From assembly GCA_012517765.1 (NCBI GenBank), contig JAAYUI010000016.1:1-64000 (forward strand): a stretch of 64,000 nucleotides of DNA. Direction: 5' to 3'. Both the position numbers and the translations under genes were made by a program. Shown in pieces: positions 17,426 through 25,499 of this stretch. Below the pieces are notes generated by a model. It was not told the origin of the DNA, ran no database searches, and was given only the letters and a program-made list of their open reading frames with translations. This DNA comes from Caldisericales bacterium. Its GTDB lineage: Bacteria; Caldisericota; Caldisericia; JAAYUI01. Each line of letters begins with the position of its first letter. Within the stretch, counting starts at the first letter, position 1.

Positions 17426-18949
17426 ATGAAGAAACTAACTGCAATATTGACAATAATGCTTCTGGTTGCCTGGCCTGTTGCCGGGTTGGTATCAGGAGCC
17501 CAGCTTTCTGTAAAATTCAGCTCTATCGTTGAAGTATTGCCAGGTAATAGCGCAATTGTTCCGGTTGATGTAACCAATACGGGCAGCGAACCTATTGAAA
17601 ACGCTTTTATAACTGTGTCTTCATTTGATGGGAAGCCTCTTGGCCTTGAATCTGGAGTCAGATTTGTACAAGGTTCCCAAGAAAAAATAGGTATCCAGAG
17701 GATTGATGAAGGTCGTTCTGAAAAAATCAAATTCCAGCTTGATTTTTTGTCGTCACTTAAGCCCGGTCCCAAAAAGATAACATTTACTCTTGAATCCGGA
17801 GGCCAGACAATTACCGGTGATTCGGAAATCAATGTCAACGAGAACCTTGTTCCCCCGAGCACAGGCAAAATAATTGTAAGCCCAGACGCCGAAGGTTATC
17901 CGAACAGCAATTTTACTTATGTTGTGAAAATTGAGAACCCCAAAAGCGATACCAATGGCGTGATGGACATGGTTGACCTGAAGGTCGAGCTGCTATCGAT
18001 CAATGGAAAACAGCTCAAGGAATTCACTGTCGAGGAAGCCCAAAAAGACAGTTTCTTCAGGCCAATCTTCAAAAGTCCGCTTGTGGTTTCTCCGGACAAT
18101 ACCGAAAAAAAGCTTTCTCCTGGCGATTCTTTTGAAGCAAAATTCATGCTTGCAACAGGTCCGGACATCGAGCTTGGCTCTTACAAGGCAAAAATAAAGA
18201 TAACATGGCAACCGGCAGACACAAAACTGCCGATACAGACAAACGAGATTGAAGGAAACATAGAAGTCAAACAGGTCACCTGGTACACTTTTGCAGTCAG
18301 GTGGGTCATCGACGGTCTTGCAAAAACAGTTGGGTTTGGTAATTACGCTATCACAATCATCATTTTTGCCCTTCTCATAAAATTCCTTTTCTGGCCACTT
18401 TCCAATGCCCAGTTCAAAAACATGGAGAAAATGGCCAAGATACAGCCGCTCCTTAACGCACTAAAACAAAAATACCCGAGAAAAGAAGACGCACAGAAAC
18501 TCCAGGAAGAGACAATGCGTGTTTACAAGGAGAACAATGTCAACTTCCTCTCAGGGTGCCTCCCGCTCCTTATCCAGCTGCCAATAATAATGGCCCTTTA
18601 TTCCGGAATAAGCGGGTTTGCCCCACTCAATTATGCCAATTTCCTCTGGCTTCCGTCACTTGGCCTTACAGATCCGTTCTATATCATGCCAATCCTGCTG
18701 GCAGCCTCCACATGGTTCCAACAAAAGGTATCTACAATGCCGGGGCAGGACCAGCAAAACATGTCCTTCCAGATAATGTTCCCTGCACTCATATTCCTTT
18801 TCGGCATCAACTTCCCATCTGGAATTTCCCTTTACTGGTTTATGTTCAACCTTGCCTCGATAATCCACCAGATGATCTACAATAAAGGTGCTTTCGGAAA
18901 ATTCATACCGACAACTCTTTCAATGGTTTCAAAGGGAACAAAGAAATGA
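17426..18949 (+). CDS. yidC: YidC/Oxa1 membrane insertase with an unusual Ig-like exported domain
   Basis: Inserts and folds membrane proteins. The C-terminal insertase core (about residues 285-490) has the family features: K319 in the first core helix, the QFKNMEKMAKIQPLLNALKQ coiled hairpin, NFLSGCLPLLIQLPI and SLYWFMFN. The N-terminus is a signal-like hydrophobic stretch (4-24), then residues 25-285 form two beta-rich Ig/NEW3-like segments (VPVDVTNTGSEPIEN; YVVKIENPKSDTNG). This does not look like the supersandwich periplasmic domain of Gram-negative YidC, and Gram-positive forms have no such domain. AGGAG precedes the ATG. khpB overlaps its stop. Confidence 0.9.
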   Translation: MKKLTAILTIMLLVAWPVAGLVSGAQLSVKFSSIVEVLPGNSAIVPVDVTNTGSEPIENAFITVSSFDGKPLGLESGVRFVQGSQEKIGIQRIDEGRSEKIKFQLDFLSSLKPGPKKITFTLESGGQTITGDSEINVNENLVPPSTGKIIVSPDAEGYPNSNFTYVVKIENPKSDTNGVMDMVDLKVELLSINGKQLKEFTVEEAQKDSFFRPIFKSPLVVSPDNTEKKLSPGDSFEAKFMLATGPDIELGSYKAKIKITWQPADTKLPIQTNEIEGNIEVKQVTWYTFAVRWVIDGLAKTVGFGNYAITIIIFALLIKFLFWPLSNAQFKNMEKMAKIQPLLNALKQKYPRKEDAQKLQEETMRVYKENNVNFLSGCLPLLIQLPIIMALYSGISGFAPLNYANFLWLPSLGLTDPFYIMPILLAASTWFQQKVSTMPGQDQQNMSFQIMFPALIFLFGINFPSGISLYWFMFNLASIIHQMIYNKGAFGKFIPTTLSMVSKGTKK

Positions 18950-19437
18950 GCAACGGCAACAACCAGAAAAATACAAAGATGCAGGAAGTCCAGGTAAAGG
19001 ACTTCCTGATGGAATTCATCCCGGAGCTGTTCAAGAAAATGGGTGAGGATGTGCATGTCAGGGTTTCAAAAGAAATAGATACCATGTTTGTTTCTGTCGA
19101 GCTGGACGACCCTGCGGTGTATATTGGAAAATCCGGGGAGTGTCTCGCTTCCATCCAGTTCATCATAAACATGATCCTCCAGCGCAAGGAATGGAACGCG
19201 GTCAGAATCACACTTGATATCGGCGGATACAAAAGACGCCAGATTGACATCCTTAAAAACATCGCTCAAAATGCCGCGCTCAAGGTAAGGCGCTTTGGAA
19301 GGCCTGTGGAACTCCAGCCAATGTCAGCATTTGCAAGGCGCATAATCCACACAACCCTTAAAGACAACCCATCTGTATTTACGCACTCAATCGACGAGGA
19401 ACCAAGGAGAAGGGTTGTAGTAGACCTAAAGAAATAA
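18946..19437 (+). CDS. khpB: KhpB/Jag RNA-binding protein (KH and R3H domains)
   Basis: RNA-binding protein usually encoded with yidC; in other bacteria it affects cell elongation and sRNA stability. An N-terminal Jag-type segment is short (KDFLMEFIPELFKKM). The KH domain around residues 60-105 has the IGKSGECLASIQFI motif. R3H at the end shows RRIIHTTLKDNPSV. The start ATG overlaps the yidC stop. Length 163 is slightly short for the family. Confidence 0.88.
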   Translation: MSNGNNQKNTKMQEVQVKDFLMEFIPELFKKMGEDVHVRVSKEIDTMFVSVELDDPAVYIGKSGECLASIQFIINMILQRKEWNAVRITLDIGGYKRRQIDILKNIAQNAALKVRRFGRPVELQPMSAFARRIIHTTLKDNPSVFTHSIDEEPRRRVVVDLKK

Positions 19438-20643
19438 TTGGAAACAATATTTGCCCAGGCAACTGCTCCGGTACCACAAGCGGTCGGAATAATAAGGATC
19501 TCCGGGGACAGTGCTTTTGATATAGCAAAAAAGATAATTCCAGCTGGGCTCCCTGACACTGGCAAATTCGGCTTCAGGGATGTCGCTGGCGAAAACGGTG
19601 AAAAACTTGATTCTGGGGTTGTACTAGTATTCAAGTCACCCAATTCCTTTACTGGCGAGGATGTCGTGGAAATACAAGTTCACGGCAGCCAGGCAGTCAT
19701 AGGCAAAATCCTTGCCATACTTGGCAAATTGGGCGCAAGACAGGCCAAACCAGGCGAATTCTCAATGAGGGCCTTTATGAATGGAAAAGCTGGCCTTGCT
19801 GATCTTGAGCTTGCCAATGCCCTCGCTAACTCCACAGATGCCTCAAGAGGACTCCAGCCTCAACTCGAGGAAATAAGGAATGATCTTCTCTTTATTATTT
19901 CGTCTCTGGAGGCCTCCATCAGTTTTCCAAATGATGTCAGCAACGAGGGCTCCGCAAAAAAGCAAACCACAAACCTTCTTTTCAAGATAAAATCCCTATT
20001 GGGCTCATGCTCAAAACCTGGATTACCAAGAGTTGTCCTCGCAGGGCCTCAAAATGCAGGCAAATCAACGCTTTTTAATTTCATTCTTGGTTTTGAAAGA
20101 ACAGTCACATCAGATACTGCAGGCACAACAAGGGATTGGGTGCCACAGACAACAAAGATTGCCAGTAGAACAGTCGAGCTTGTGGACGGGCCCGGTTTGA
20201 ACGGCTCTTCGGATGCAGGACAATCATCTTTTAGGAAGCTATTTGATTCGGCTGACTGTATCGTCTGGCTTGACCCTTCCGCAGTAAGGCCAGAATTTGC
20301 CGATGGGAGATTTTTAATGGTGCAATCACAATCTGACAGGGAAGGGTTCCCAGCTCAGCGAGGCTGGCTTCGTGTGTCAGGTAAATATGGTTTAGGAATA
20401 GAAGAGCTTTATAAAAAGATACTGCAAGTCCTGGGTCAAAGACCTTTTGCTGCAACAGAGAGGCAGATGTCACTTCTTGCTATCATTGAGAATTCAGTTA
20501 CATCAGCGCTTGAGTGCCAGACCGATGATGCGATGGCTTTTGAGCTTTCATCTGCTTTCCAGACAATGTCCGAGCTTGATGGCATCGGCGCATCACAGGA
20601 AGTCCTTGAATCAATTTTTTCCAGTTTTTGTATCGGAAAATGA
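19438..20643 (+). CDS. mnmE: tRNA modification GTPase MnmE, short and with degenerate G motifs
   Basis: With MnmG it makes the cmnm5 modification at U34 of tRNAs. The N-terminal tetrahydrofolate-binding domain (IFAQATAPVPQAVGIIRISG, GEDVVEIQVHG) and the C-terminal CIGK with its conserved Cys are intact. The G domain is reduced: G1 reads GPQNAGKST (203-211), G2 TAGTTRD is normal, G3 reads DGPG (250-253) instead of DTAG, and no NKxD is seen (VQSQSD instead). At 401 residues it is about 50 shorter than usual. TTG start directly follows the khpB stop. mnmG is not in the window. The end overlaps dprA. Confidence 0.85.
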   Translation: METIFAQATAPVPQAVGIIRISGDSAFDIAKKIIPAGLPDTGKFGFRDVAGENGEKLDSGVVLVFKSPNSFTGEDVVEIQVHGSQAVIGKILAILGKLGARQAKPGEFSMRAFMNGKAGLADLELANALANSTDASRGLQPQLEEIRNDLLFIISSLEASISFPNDVSNEGSAKKQTTNLLFKIKSLLGSCSKPGLPRVVLAGPQNAGKSTLFNFILGFERTVTSDTAGTTRDWVPQTTKIASRTVELVDGPGLNGSSDAGQSSFRKLFDSADCIVWLDPSAVRPEFADGRFLMVQSQSDREGFPAQRGWLRVSGKYGLGIEELYKKILQVLGQRPFAATERQMSLLAIIENSVTSALECQTDDAMAFELSSAFQTMSELDGIGASQEVLESIFSSFCIGK

Positions 20644-21636
20644 CCGGCTCGCATAAAAACCATTAGGGAGCTTTATTACAAGTCCTTTTATATCAAGAAC
20701 CGTGATTATCCCCAACAACGCTTCCGCATTAAGGTCAGTTTTGTCACATATTTCATCAATCCTACATGGTACCGCACAAGCCAACAGGACAACCCTTTCT
20801 GTTTCGCTTAAAGATTCATCAGCATAAAGGGACGTTTTCCCATACAAAGACAGGACGTCTGAGGGTGAATCTACAAGCAAGGCACCATCTTTGATGAGCC
20901 TGTTGCAACCCTCAAAATTCTGCATCCCAGGAAGTCCAGGACAAGCCAGTACATACCTGCCCAAATCCAGCGCATCTTTAGCTGTTATCAGTGCACCAGA
21001 GGTTTTTGGTGCTTCAACAACAAGGCAAGTTTTCGAGAGGGCGGCAATTATTCTGTTTCTCCAGGGGAAAGTCCATCTGTCACCTGGAAAGTTGGGTGGA
21101 AATTCCGAAACAATAGCACCCTTTGCTGAAATCCTCTTTTTGAGCTCTCTTTGTGTCGCGCTCTTAGCTTGATTTATCCCACAACCAAGAACGGCAATTG
21201 TTGGTTTGTCGGCATCAAGAGCCCCCCAGTGTGAAGCTGAATCAATCCCGTCTGCCATTCCAGAGACCACAACAACGCCTGCCTTTGAGAACTCAAAAGC
21301 CATATTTCTGGCAATTCCGGTCCCATGTGGTGAGGCCTTCCTTGTCCCAACCATTGCCACTAGGTCCCGGGATTCAGGGAGCGCACCAAAAACAAAGAGT
21401 GCCGCTGGTGGACACTCCAGGTCAAAAAGTTTCTTTGGGTATCTCTCGTCATCCTGGCAAACAAACTCTATACCCGATGACTCAATCTCAGAAAGACCGT
21501 TATTTATGGCTGTCTCAATTTCCTGCTTGCCAAAATCTTTCAGTATTTCCTCAGGCCCTTTTTCCTTTAGCTTCCCCAGTGCCTGTGGTTTTGAGGCCAG
21601 CAGATATGATATGGCCAGCCAGTAATTCCGGTCCAC
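20611..21636 (-). CDS. dprA: DNA processing protein DprA
   Basis: Loads RecA on single-stranded DNA during natural transformation and is also widespread in non-competent bacteria. The Rossmann domain has MVGTRKASPHGTGIAR, GMADGIDSASHWGAL and the nucleotide site WRNRIIAALSKTCLVVEA, then SGALITAKDALDLGR and CPGLPGMQNFEGCN. A winged-helix-like C-terminus follows. The GTG start immediately follows the last membrane-protein gene of the respiratory operon, so it may be transcribed with it. Its 3' end overlaps mnmE by 33 bases, convergent. Confidence 0.9.
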   Translation of the reverse strand: MDRNYWLAISYLLASKPQALGKLKEKGPEEILKDFGKQEIETAINNGLSEIESSGIEFVCQDDERYPKKLFDLECPPAALFVFGALPESRDLVAMVGTRKASPHGTGIARNMAFEFSKAGVVVVSGMADGIDSASHWGALDADKPTIAVLGCGINQAKSATQRELKKRISAKGAIVSEFPPNFPGDRWTFPWRNRIIAALSKTCLVVEAPKTSGALITAKDALDLGRYVLACPGLPGMQNFEGCNRLIKDGALLVDSPSDVLSLYGKTSLYADESLSETERVVLLACAVPCRIDEICDKTDLNAEALLGIITVLDIKGLVIKLPNGFYASRSFSDTKTGKN

Positions 21637-21894
21637 TTAAAGTTTTTTCTGGTAGTTGTATGTGAGAATGGCAAAACCAGTGAACAGCACCATGGCGCCA
21701 AAAAGCACCACGACCCACTGCTGAAGGCCATTGTATTTCAGGAGCGGCTTGAGGCTCGATGCAAGTCCGATTTTGTCTATCCTTGCGGCACTCTGCATCC
21801 CATCAACCAGCTCGAGCGACACTATTGCAAGAAAACAGCCGAGTGCAACAAGAACAAGTAGTACCATTATTGCGGTTATTTTCTCTTGCTTCAT
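21637..21894 (-). CDS. small two-helix membrane protein, end of the Rieske/Flx operon
   Basis: I do not recognise a family. The product has 85 residues and two predicted membrane helices: residues 5-26 (ITAIMVLLVLVALGCFLAIV) and about 60-79 (WVVVLFGAMVLFTGFAIL), with a 30-residue loop and a Lys-rich C-terminus. ATG at 21894 has AAGGAG five bases upstream and overlaps the preceding stop as ATGA, showing tight coupling. It has no heme- or metal-ligand motif. By context it may be an accessory subunit of the cytochrome b complex. Confidence 0.7.
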   Translation of the reverse strand: MKQEKITAIMVLLVLVALGCFLAIVSLELVDGMQSAARIDKIGLASSLKPLLKYNGLQQWVVVLFGAMVLFTGFAILTYNYQKKL

Positions 21895-22148
21895 TTTTTC
21901 TCCTTTGAAAGCCATCTGTCAAACAGCTTCACCCTTTTGACAACTTTTCCCCTGTGGTCTTCCGAGGCATACATTCCAAAAACCAGAAGAAACATCATCG
22001 CCAGAAAGATGAGTCCAAAAATGACAAGCTGGACAAAACCGAATGGACCCAGTTCTCCCAACACCTTTGCCGTCTGGACGAGTTGCGCGAGTGAGAGTAT
22101 GCCAACCAGCAAAGCCAGGATAAAAATCAGGGTCCATTCATTTTTCAC
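21891..22148 (-). CDS. small two-helix membrane protein, Rieske/Flx operon
   Basis: Unrecognised 85-residue membrane protein. Helices are predicted at residues 6-25 (LIFILALLVGILSLAQLV) and 37-58 (FVQLVIFGLIFLAMMFLLVF), followed by a basic cytoplasmic-type tail (RGKVVKRVKLFDRWLSKEKK). GTG 22148 overlaps the cytochrome b stop as GTGA and has GGAG ten bases upstream; an in-frame GTG at 22211 would add 21 residues inside the cytochrome b gene and lacks such a site. It is the same size as its downstream neighbour but not obviously similar in sequence. Confidence 0.68.
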   Translation of the reverse strand: MKNEWTLIFILALLVGILSLAQLVQTAKVLGELGPFGFVQLVIFGLIFLAMMFLLVFGMYASEDHRGKVVKRVKLFDRWLSKEKK

Positions 22149-23617
22149 AGACTGTTGACTCCAAGCAAAAGGGCCTTTTTTGCCCTCTTTCTTAAGACTC
22201 TTCTTCTCCACATATACTCAAGGAAGAAGGCAAGGGCAAAAATGAACCCGTTGAAGAGAAGTATTGAATATATGTATATGTTTCTGTCAGCGTCCTTGAA
22301 TGGTATCCAGTAAGACGCCAGAGAACCGATGAGGAAGAAGATTAGTCCACCAATTGCAAGCGTTGTATAGGCCGGTCTCCCGGAGGCGTTTCTCTGTTCC
22401 TTTCTGTCAATCCATGGCAGGGCGATAAGGAACACTATGAATAGCAATGTCAGCATTGGTCCTATGGCACCAGGCAGGAACTTTAGATAGAAATAGACAA
22501 ACAGGAAGTACCAGTCTGGCAGGATGTGGTCGGGTGTTTTGACTGTGTTTGGCGGCGGCTCGTTGATTGCTGGCAGATAAAGTATTGCGCCAATTATCAC
22601 TATCGCCAGTATGGCAAACATTATCCAGTTGAGTTTTGGACGTTTTTTTCTTGACCTTATGAAATACAGCTCGGCCGCAAGGAACATGGCGATTGGCAAC
22701 AGGTAGTGCAATATGTTGAATCTCAGGATTGTTGTCTGGCCAACCTGATGTGCACCAAGGCCAATAAATTTGAGCGCGGCACCCATCCCCAATGGACCAA
22801 TTACCGGAAGAAGGTCCACTGTGTCAAGCATCTGTGTTCCAACTGTCGTTGCCCAGTAAGACCTCTGGTCAAACGGAAGCAGATAGCCCGTTACACCAGA
22901 AAAAGTTGAAATGACAACAACAAGCGTCGCAATAATCCAGGTTAGCTCTCCTGGTTTTTTGAACTCGCCATTGAAATACATCCTGAGCCAGCGAAGCATG
23001 AGTAACGCAATGAAGCAATATGCACCGTATCTGTGTATTCCCCTTATCGTCCTGGTTACTGGGTTGCCCGAGATATCTGCAACAGATATATAAGCTTTTG
23101 ATACAATGACTCCAAGATCGGCAACAATTTCTTCCGGGGTTTTGCCTTCCATGGCAAGTATGTCCTTGCGCTGGCTGGTTATTGTTGACCACTTGGTATC
23201 AACAAGGGCCTTTTCTTCATCTGTTGCAAGGGCGGCCTTTTCTTCGTCACGCTGTGCTATTTCTTCCTGCGTGAGGAGCTCGTCCTCGGTCATCTCACCG
23301 GCATCGATTTTTGCCCTGAATTCCTCTGCTTCCTTCATTACTCCTTCAATGGTAAGGCCATGTCCATACATGACTTTTGAGGGATCAACTTTCTCAACAG
23401 GCGAGGTATCCGGAACATAATAGAACGTCAGCACAATGCCGACTACAACCTGAAGGATGAGGAGGATGTAGAGCATACCACCGATCCAATAGAATGGATT
23501 CGATTTCTTTCTTTTTGGCGTCTCTTCATCAAAGATGTTTACCTTGAGGCCCCTTGTCTTCCACCATCTCATCCACGATTTTGTCAAGCCGTCAAGCCAG
23601 TTTGCAAATTTGTCCAT
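22145..23617 (-). CDS. eight-helix cytochrome b with a large insert and only one heme-ligand pair
   Basis: Membrane subunit of the bc1/b6f type, 490 residues. Helix A is about residues 42-68, helix B 191-215, C 225-247, D 296-320, E 329-350, then F-H to 470. The Qo-site motif PEWY appears as PDWY (367-370). In normal cytochrome b, helices B and D each carry two His 14 residues apart. Here H195 and H304 are present, but the +14 positions are R209 (CGC) and Y318 (TAT), so the heme bH ligands are missing. An acidic, Glu/Lys-rich insert of about 110 residues (72-185) separates helices A and B. AGGAGG lies five bases before ATG. It follows the AsrB-like gene. Confidence 0.88.
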   Translation of the reverse strand: MDKFANWLDGLTKSWMRWWKTRGLKVNIFDEETPKRKKSNPFYWIGGMLYILLILQVVVGIVLTFYYVPDTSPVEKVDPSKVMYGHGLTIEGVMKEAEEFRAKIDAGEMTEDELLTQEEIAQRDEEKAALATDEEKALVDTKWSTITSQRKDILAMEGKTPEEIVADLGVIVSKAYISVADISGNPVTRTIRGIHRYGAYCFIALLMLRWLRMYFNGEFKKPGELTWIIATLVVVISTFSGVTGYLLPFDQRSYWATTVGTQMLDTVDLLPVIGPLGMGAALKFIGLGAHQVGQTTILRFNILHYLLPIAMFLAAELYFIRSRKKRPKLNWIMFAILAIVIIGAILYLPAINEPPPNTVKTPDHILPDWYFLFVYFYLKFLPGAIGPMLTLLFIVFLIALPWIDRKEQRNASGRPAYTTLAIGGLIFFLIGSLASYWIPFKDADRNIYIYSILLFNGFIFALAFFLEYMWRRRVLRKRAKKALLLGVNSL

Positions 23618-23626
23618 TCTGGCCTC

Positions 23627-24475
23627 CTAAAAAGCCGCCGGCATTGCGGCGATCTGGGCTGATGTGAACACTGGGCCGTCCTGGCAGACGTAATTGTGTC
23701 CAACATTGCATCTTCCACATTTTCCGCAACCGCAGTTCATTCTGGCCTCAAGAGAGGCAAATACTTTGTCTTTCGGGAACCCTATCTTGTCCAGACCAAT
23801 GAGGGTGAACTTGATCATCACTGGCGGCCCCGATATGACAATTGCAGTATTTTTGAAGGCTGGGTCAATTTCAAACAACAATTTTGACCTGTTCTTGAAG
23901 TTTGGATCATAATACTGCCCGACAACACCAACATCTTCTTTCCATGTGCTGTCACCCTTGTCGCATGACCTCTTCACCTCAACATCTTTTACTTTTGCCC
24001 ACTCAAAAATCTTGTTTTTGAAGACCTGATCGGCAGGTGTTTTCGCGCCATAGAGTATCTCTATCTTGCCATATTCAGACCTCTTGTCGAGGGAGTAGGT
24101 GAGCATATTGCTGATGGCCGAGAAACCAACGCCCCCGGCCATATAGCTGATGTTCATTCCCTTGAGTGCGTCCTTCGGGAAGCCATTTCCATAAGGCCCC
24201 CTCAAAGTGACCCTGTCACCAACCTTCATTCCGTGGAGTTTCTCGGTCACTGCGCCAACTTTCATGATGGTCAGCTCAAGGTGTTCCCTCTTTGTTGGAG
24301 TGTTGCCAATGGATATCGAGCAGTCACCAACACCCGGCAAACCAATTATACAGAACTGGCCAGGGTTATAGTCAAAATTTCCACCATCCCTTTTGATGTA
24401 GAAAGTCTTGATGGTTGGCGTTTCCTGTTCGATTTTTTCAATTGTGGCCATCTCTGGCAGATACGGATTCGTCAC
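23627..24475 (-). CDS. FlxA/AsrB-like FAD- and NAD(P)-binding reductase subunit
   Basis: Ferredoxin-NADP reductase family, 282 residues, soluble. The FAD domain begins NPYLPEMATIEKIEQETPTI; DCSISIGN takes the place of the RxYS flavin motif. The NAD(P)-binding glycine loop is AGGVGFSA (113-120). A [2Fe-2S] site near the C-terminus has C248, C250, C253, C256 and C264 followed by QDGPVF, as in AsrB, PyrK and hydrogenase gamma subunits. GTG 24475 overlaps the previous stop as GTGA; longer readings would run into the AsrA-like gene. I infer it is the NAD(P)H entry or exit point of the complex. Confidence 0.85.
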   Translation of the reverse strand: MTNPYLPEMATIEKIEQETPTIKTFYIKRDGGNFDYNPGQFCIIGLPGVGDCSISIGNTPTKREHLELTIMKVGAVTEKLHGMKVGDRVTLRGPYGNGFPKDALKGMNISYMAGGVGFSAISNMLTYSLDKRSEYGKIEILYGAKTPADQVFKNKIFEWAKVKDVEVKRSCDKGDSTWKEDVGVVGQYYDPNFKNRSKLLFEIDPAFKNTAIVISGPPVMIKFTLIGLDKIGFPKDKVFASLEARMNCGCGKCGRCNVGHNYVCQDGPVFTSAQIAAMPAAF

Positions 24476-25497
24476 AGCGCACCCCCCAGGGTCTTTAGTG
24501 TTTCTGAAAGCGAGATCCCTGCCGGACAAAGGTCAGAACACCTTCCGCATCCAGTGCAGGCAATTTCGCCATAGAGCGTCATGTGGTACTGATACTTGTC
24601 CAGAATTTTGTTTCTGTAACGCGCAGCAACATCGGGCCTTGGATTGTGGCCAGAAGCTTCAAGCGAATAGACCGTGAAATGACAAGAATCCCAGCATTTG
24701 TCCCTGTTGCAGGAGACAGCACCAGTTTTGCGATCTCTCATTTCAAAACAATGGCAGGTTGGGCAGAAGAATGTGCACACACCACAGGAAATGCAACCCT
24801 GACTCACCTTTTGCCAGATCGGGGATTCATAGAGTTTCATGTACTGGCCAGCTTTTGAAGTGTCCAGTTTGAAAATCATCATCGACTCACAGGCCTTTTT
24901 GACTTTTTCCTGGACTGCCATGGCATCCCCACCATCTTCGAAAATGGATTTATTGGCATCTATAAAAGATTTTCCCTTTTCAGTCGAAACAATGATCTGA
25001 TAGGAATCACCTTCCGGAACCAGAAGAATGTCGGAGCCAGCTTCAGAGGCGGGATGGATCCCAAGAGACGAGCAGGCGCATGTCGAGAGCGGTTTTTCGC
25101 AGGCAATTGCAATGATGAGGGTTTTGTCTCTTCTGTCTTTCCAGTATGGGTCCTCAAACGGCTGTTTGCCGCCATCCTTGCGGTTTCTTGCAAGGAAGAA
25201 GTTGTCCAGTATCTGGATACCCCTGGCATCACACGGTCTGACCCCGAAAAGGATGGCCGGTTTTGAGGCATCTGCTTGATGAATCTTATCGTTTTCTACT
25301 TTGTATATCAGTTCGGTTTGCGGAAAGACCACTTCTTTGGCCGGTGTTGCAGTCCTTATAGTTTTGAGGTCAACCAGCTTTACATCCTCAACCTTCCTGA
25401 AGTTTGTGATCGCACCATCTTTTTGTGGAGCATAAACAACATGGGTCTTTCTTGATTCATCAATCAGGGAGAGCATTTTTTCTTTTTTGATTTTCAT
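24472..25497 (-). CDS. FlxB/AsrA-like iron-sulfur subunit
   Basis: Soluble 4Fe-4S dicluster protein of 341 residues, similar to anaerobic sulfite reductase subunit A and sulfhydrogenase beta subunits. The N-terminal domain has GVRPCDARGIQILDNFF and TCACSSLG. Two ferredoxin-type motifs follow: CISCGVCTFFCPTC and CTGCGRCSDLCPAG, with an extra CNRDKCWDSC between them. GGGGAGGTG is five bases before the ATG, favouring it over the GTG two codons earlier. It should pass electrons between the flavin subunit and the FrhB-like subunit. No sulfite reductase siroheme subunit is present here. Confidence 0.84.
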   Translation of the reverse strand: MKIKKEKMLSLIDESRKTHVVYAPQKDGAITNFRKVEDVKLVDLKTIRTATPAKEVVFPQTELIYKVENDKIHQADASKPAILFGVRPCDARGIQILDNFFLARNRKDGGKQPFEDPYWKDRRDKTLIIAIACEKPLSTCACSSLGIHPASEAGSDILLVPEGDSYQIIVSTEKGKSFIDANKSIFEDGGDAMAVQEKVKKACESMMIFKLDTSKAGQYMKLYESPIWQKVSQGCISCGVCTFFCPTCHCFEMRDRKTGAVSCNRDKCWDSCHFTVYSLEASGHNPRPDVAARYRNKILDKYQYHMTLYGEIACTGCGRCSDLCPAGISLSETLKTLGGAL

Positions 25498-25499
25498 GT

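Noticed and set aside
24472-25497. dissimilatory sulfite reductase (AsrABC) operon
   Set aside because: AsrA- and AsrB-like subunits are present but no siroheme AsrC; the neighbours are MvhD-, FrhB- and cytochrome b-type, which fits Flx better.
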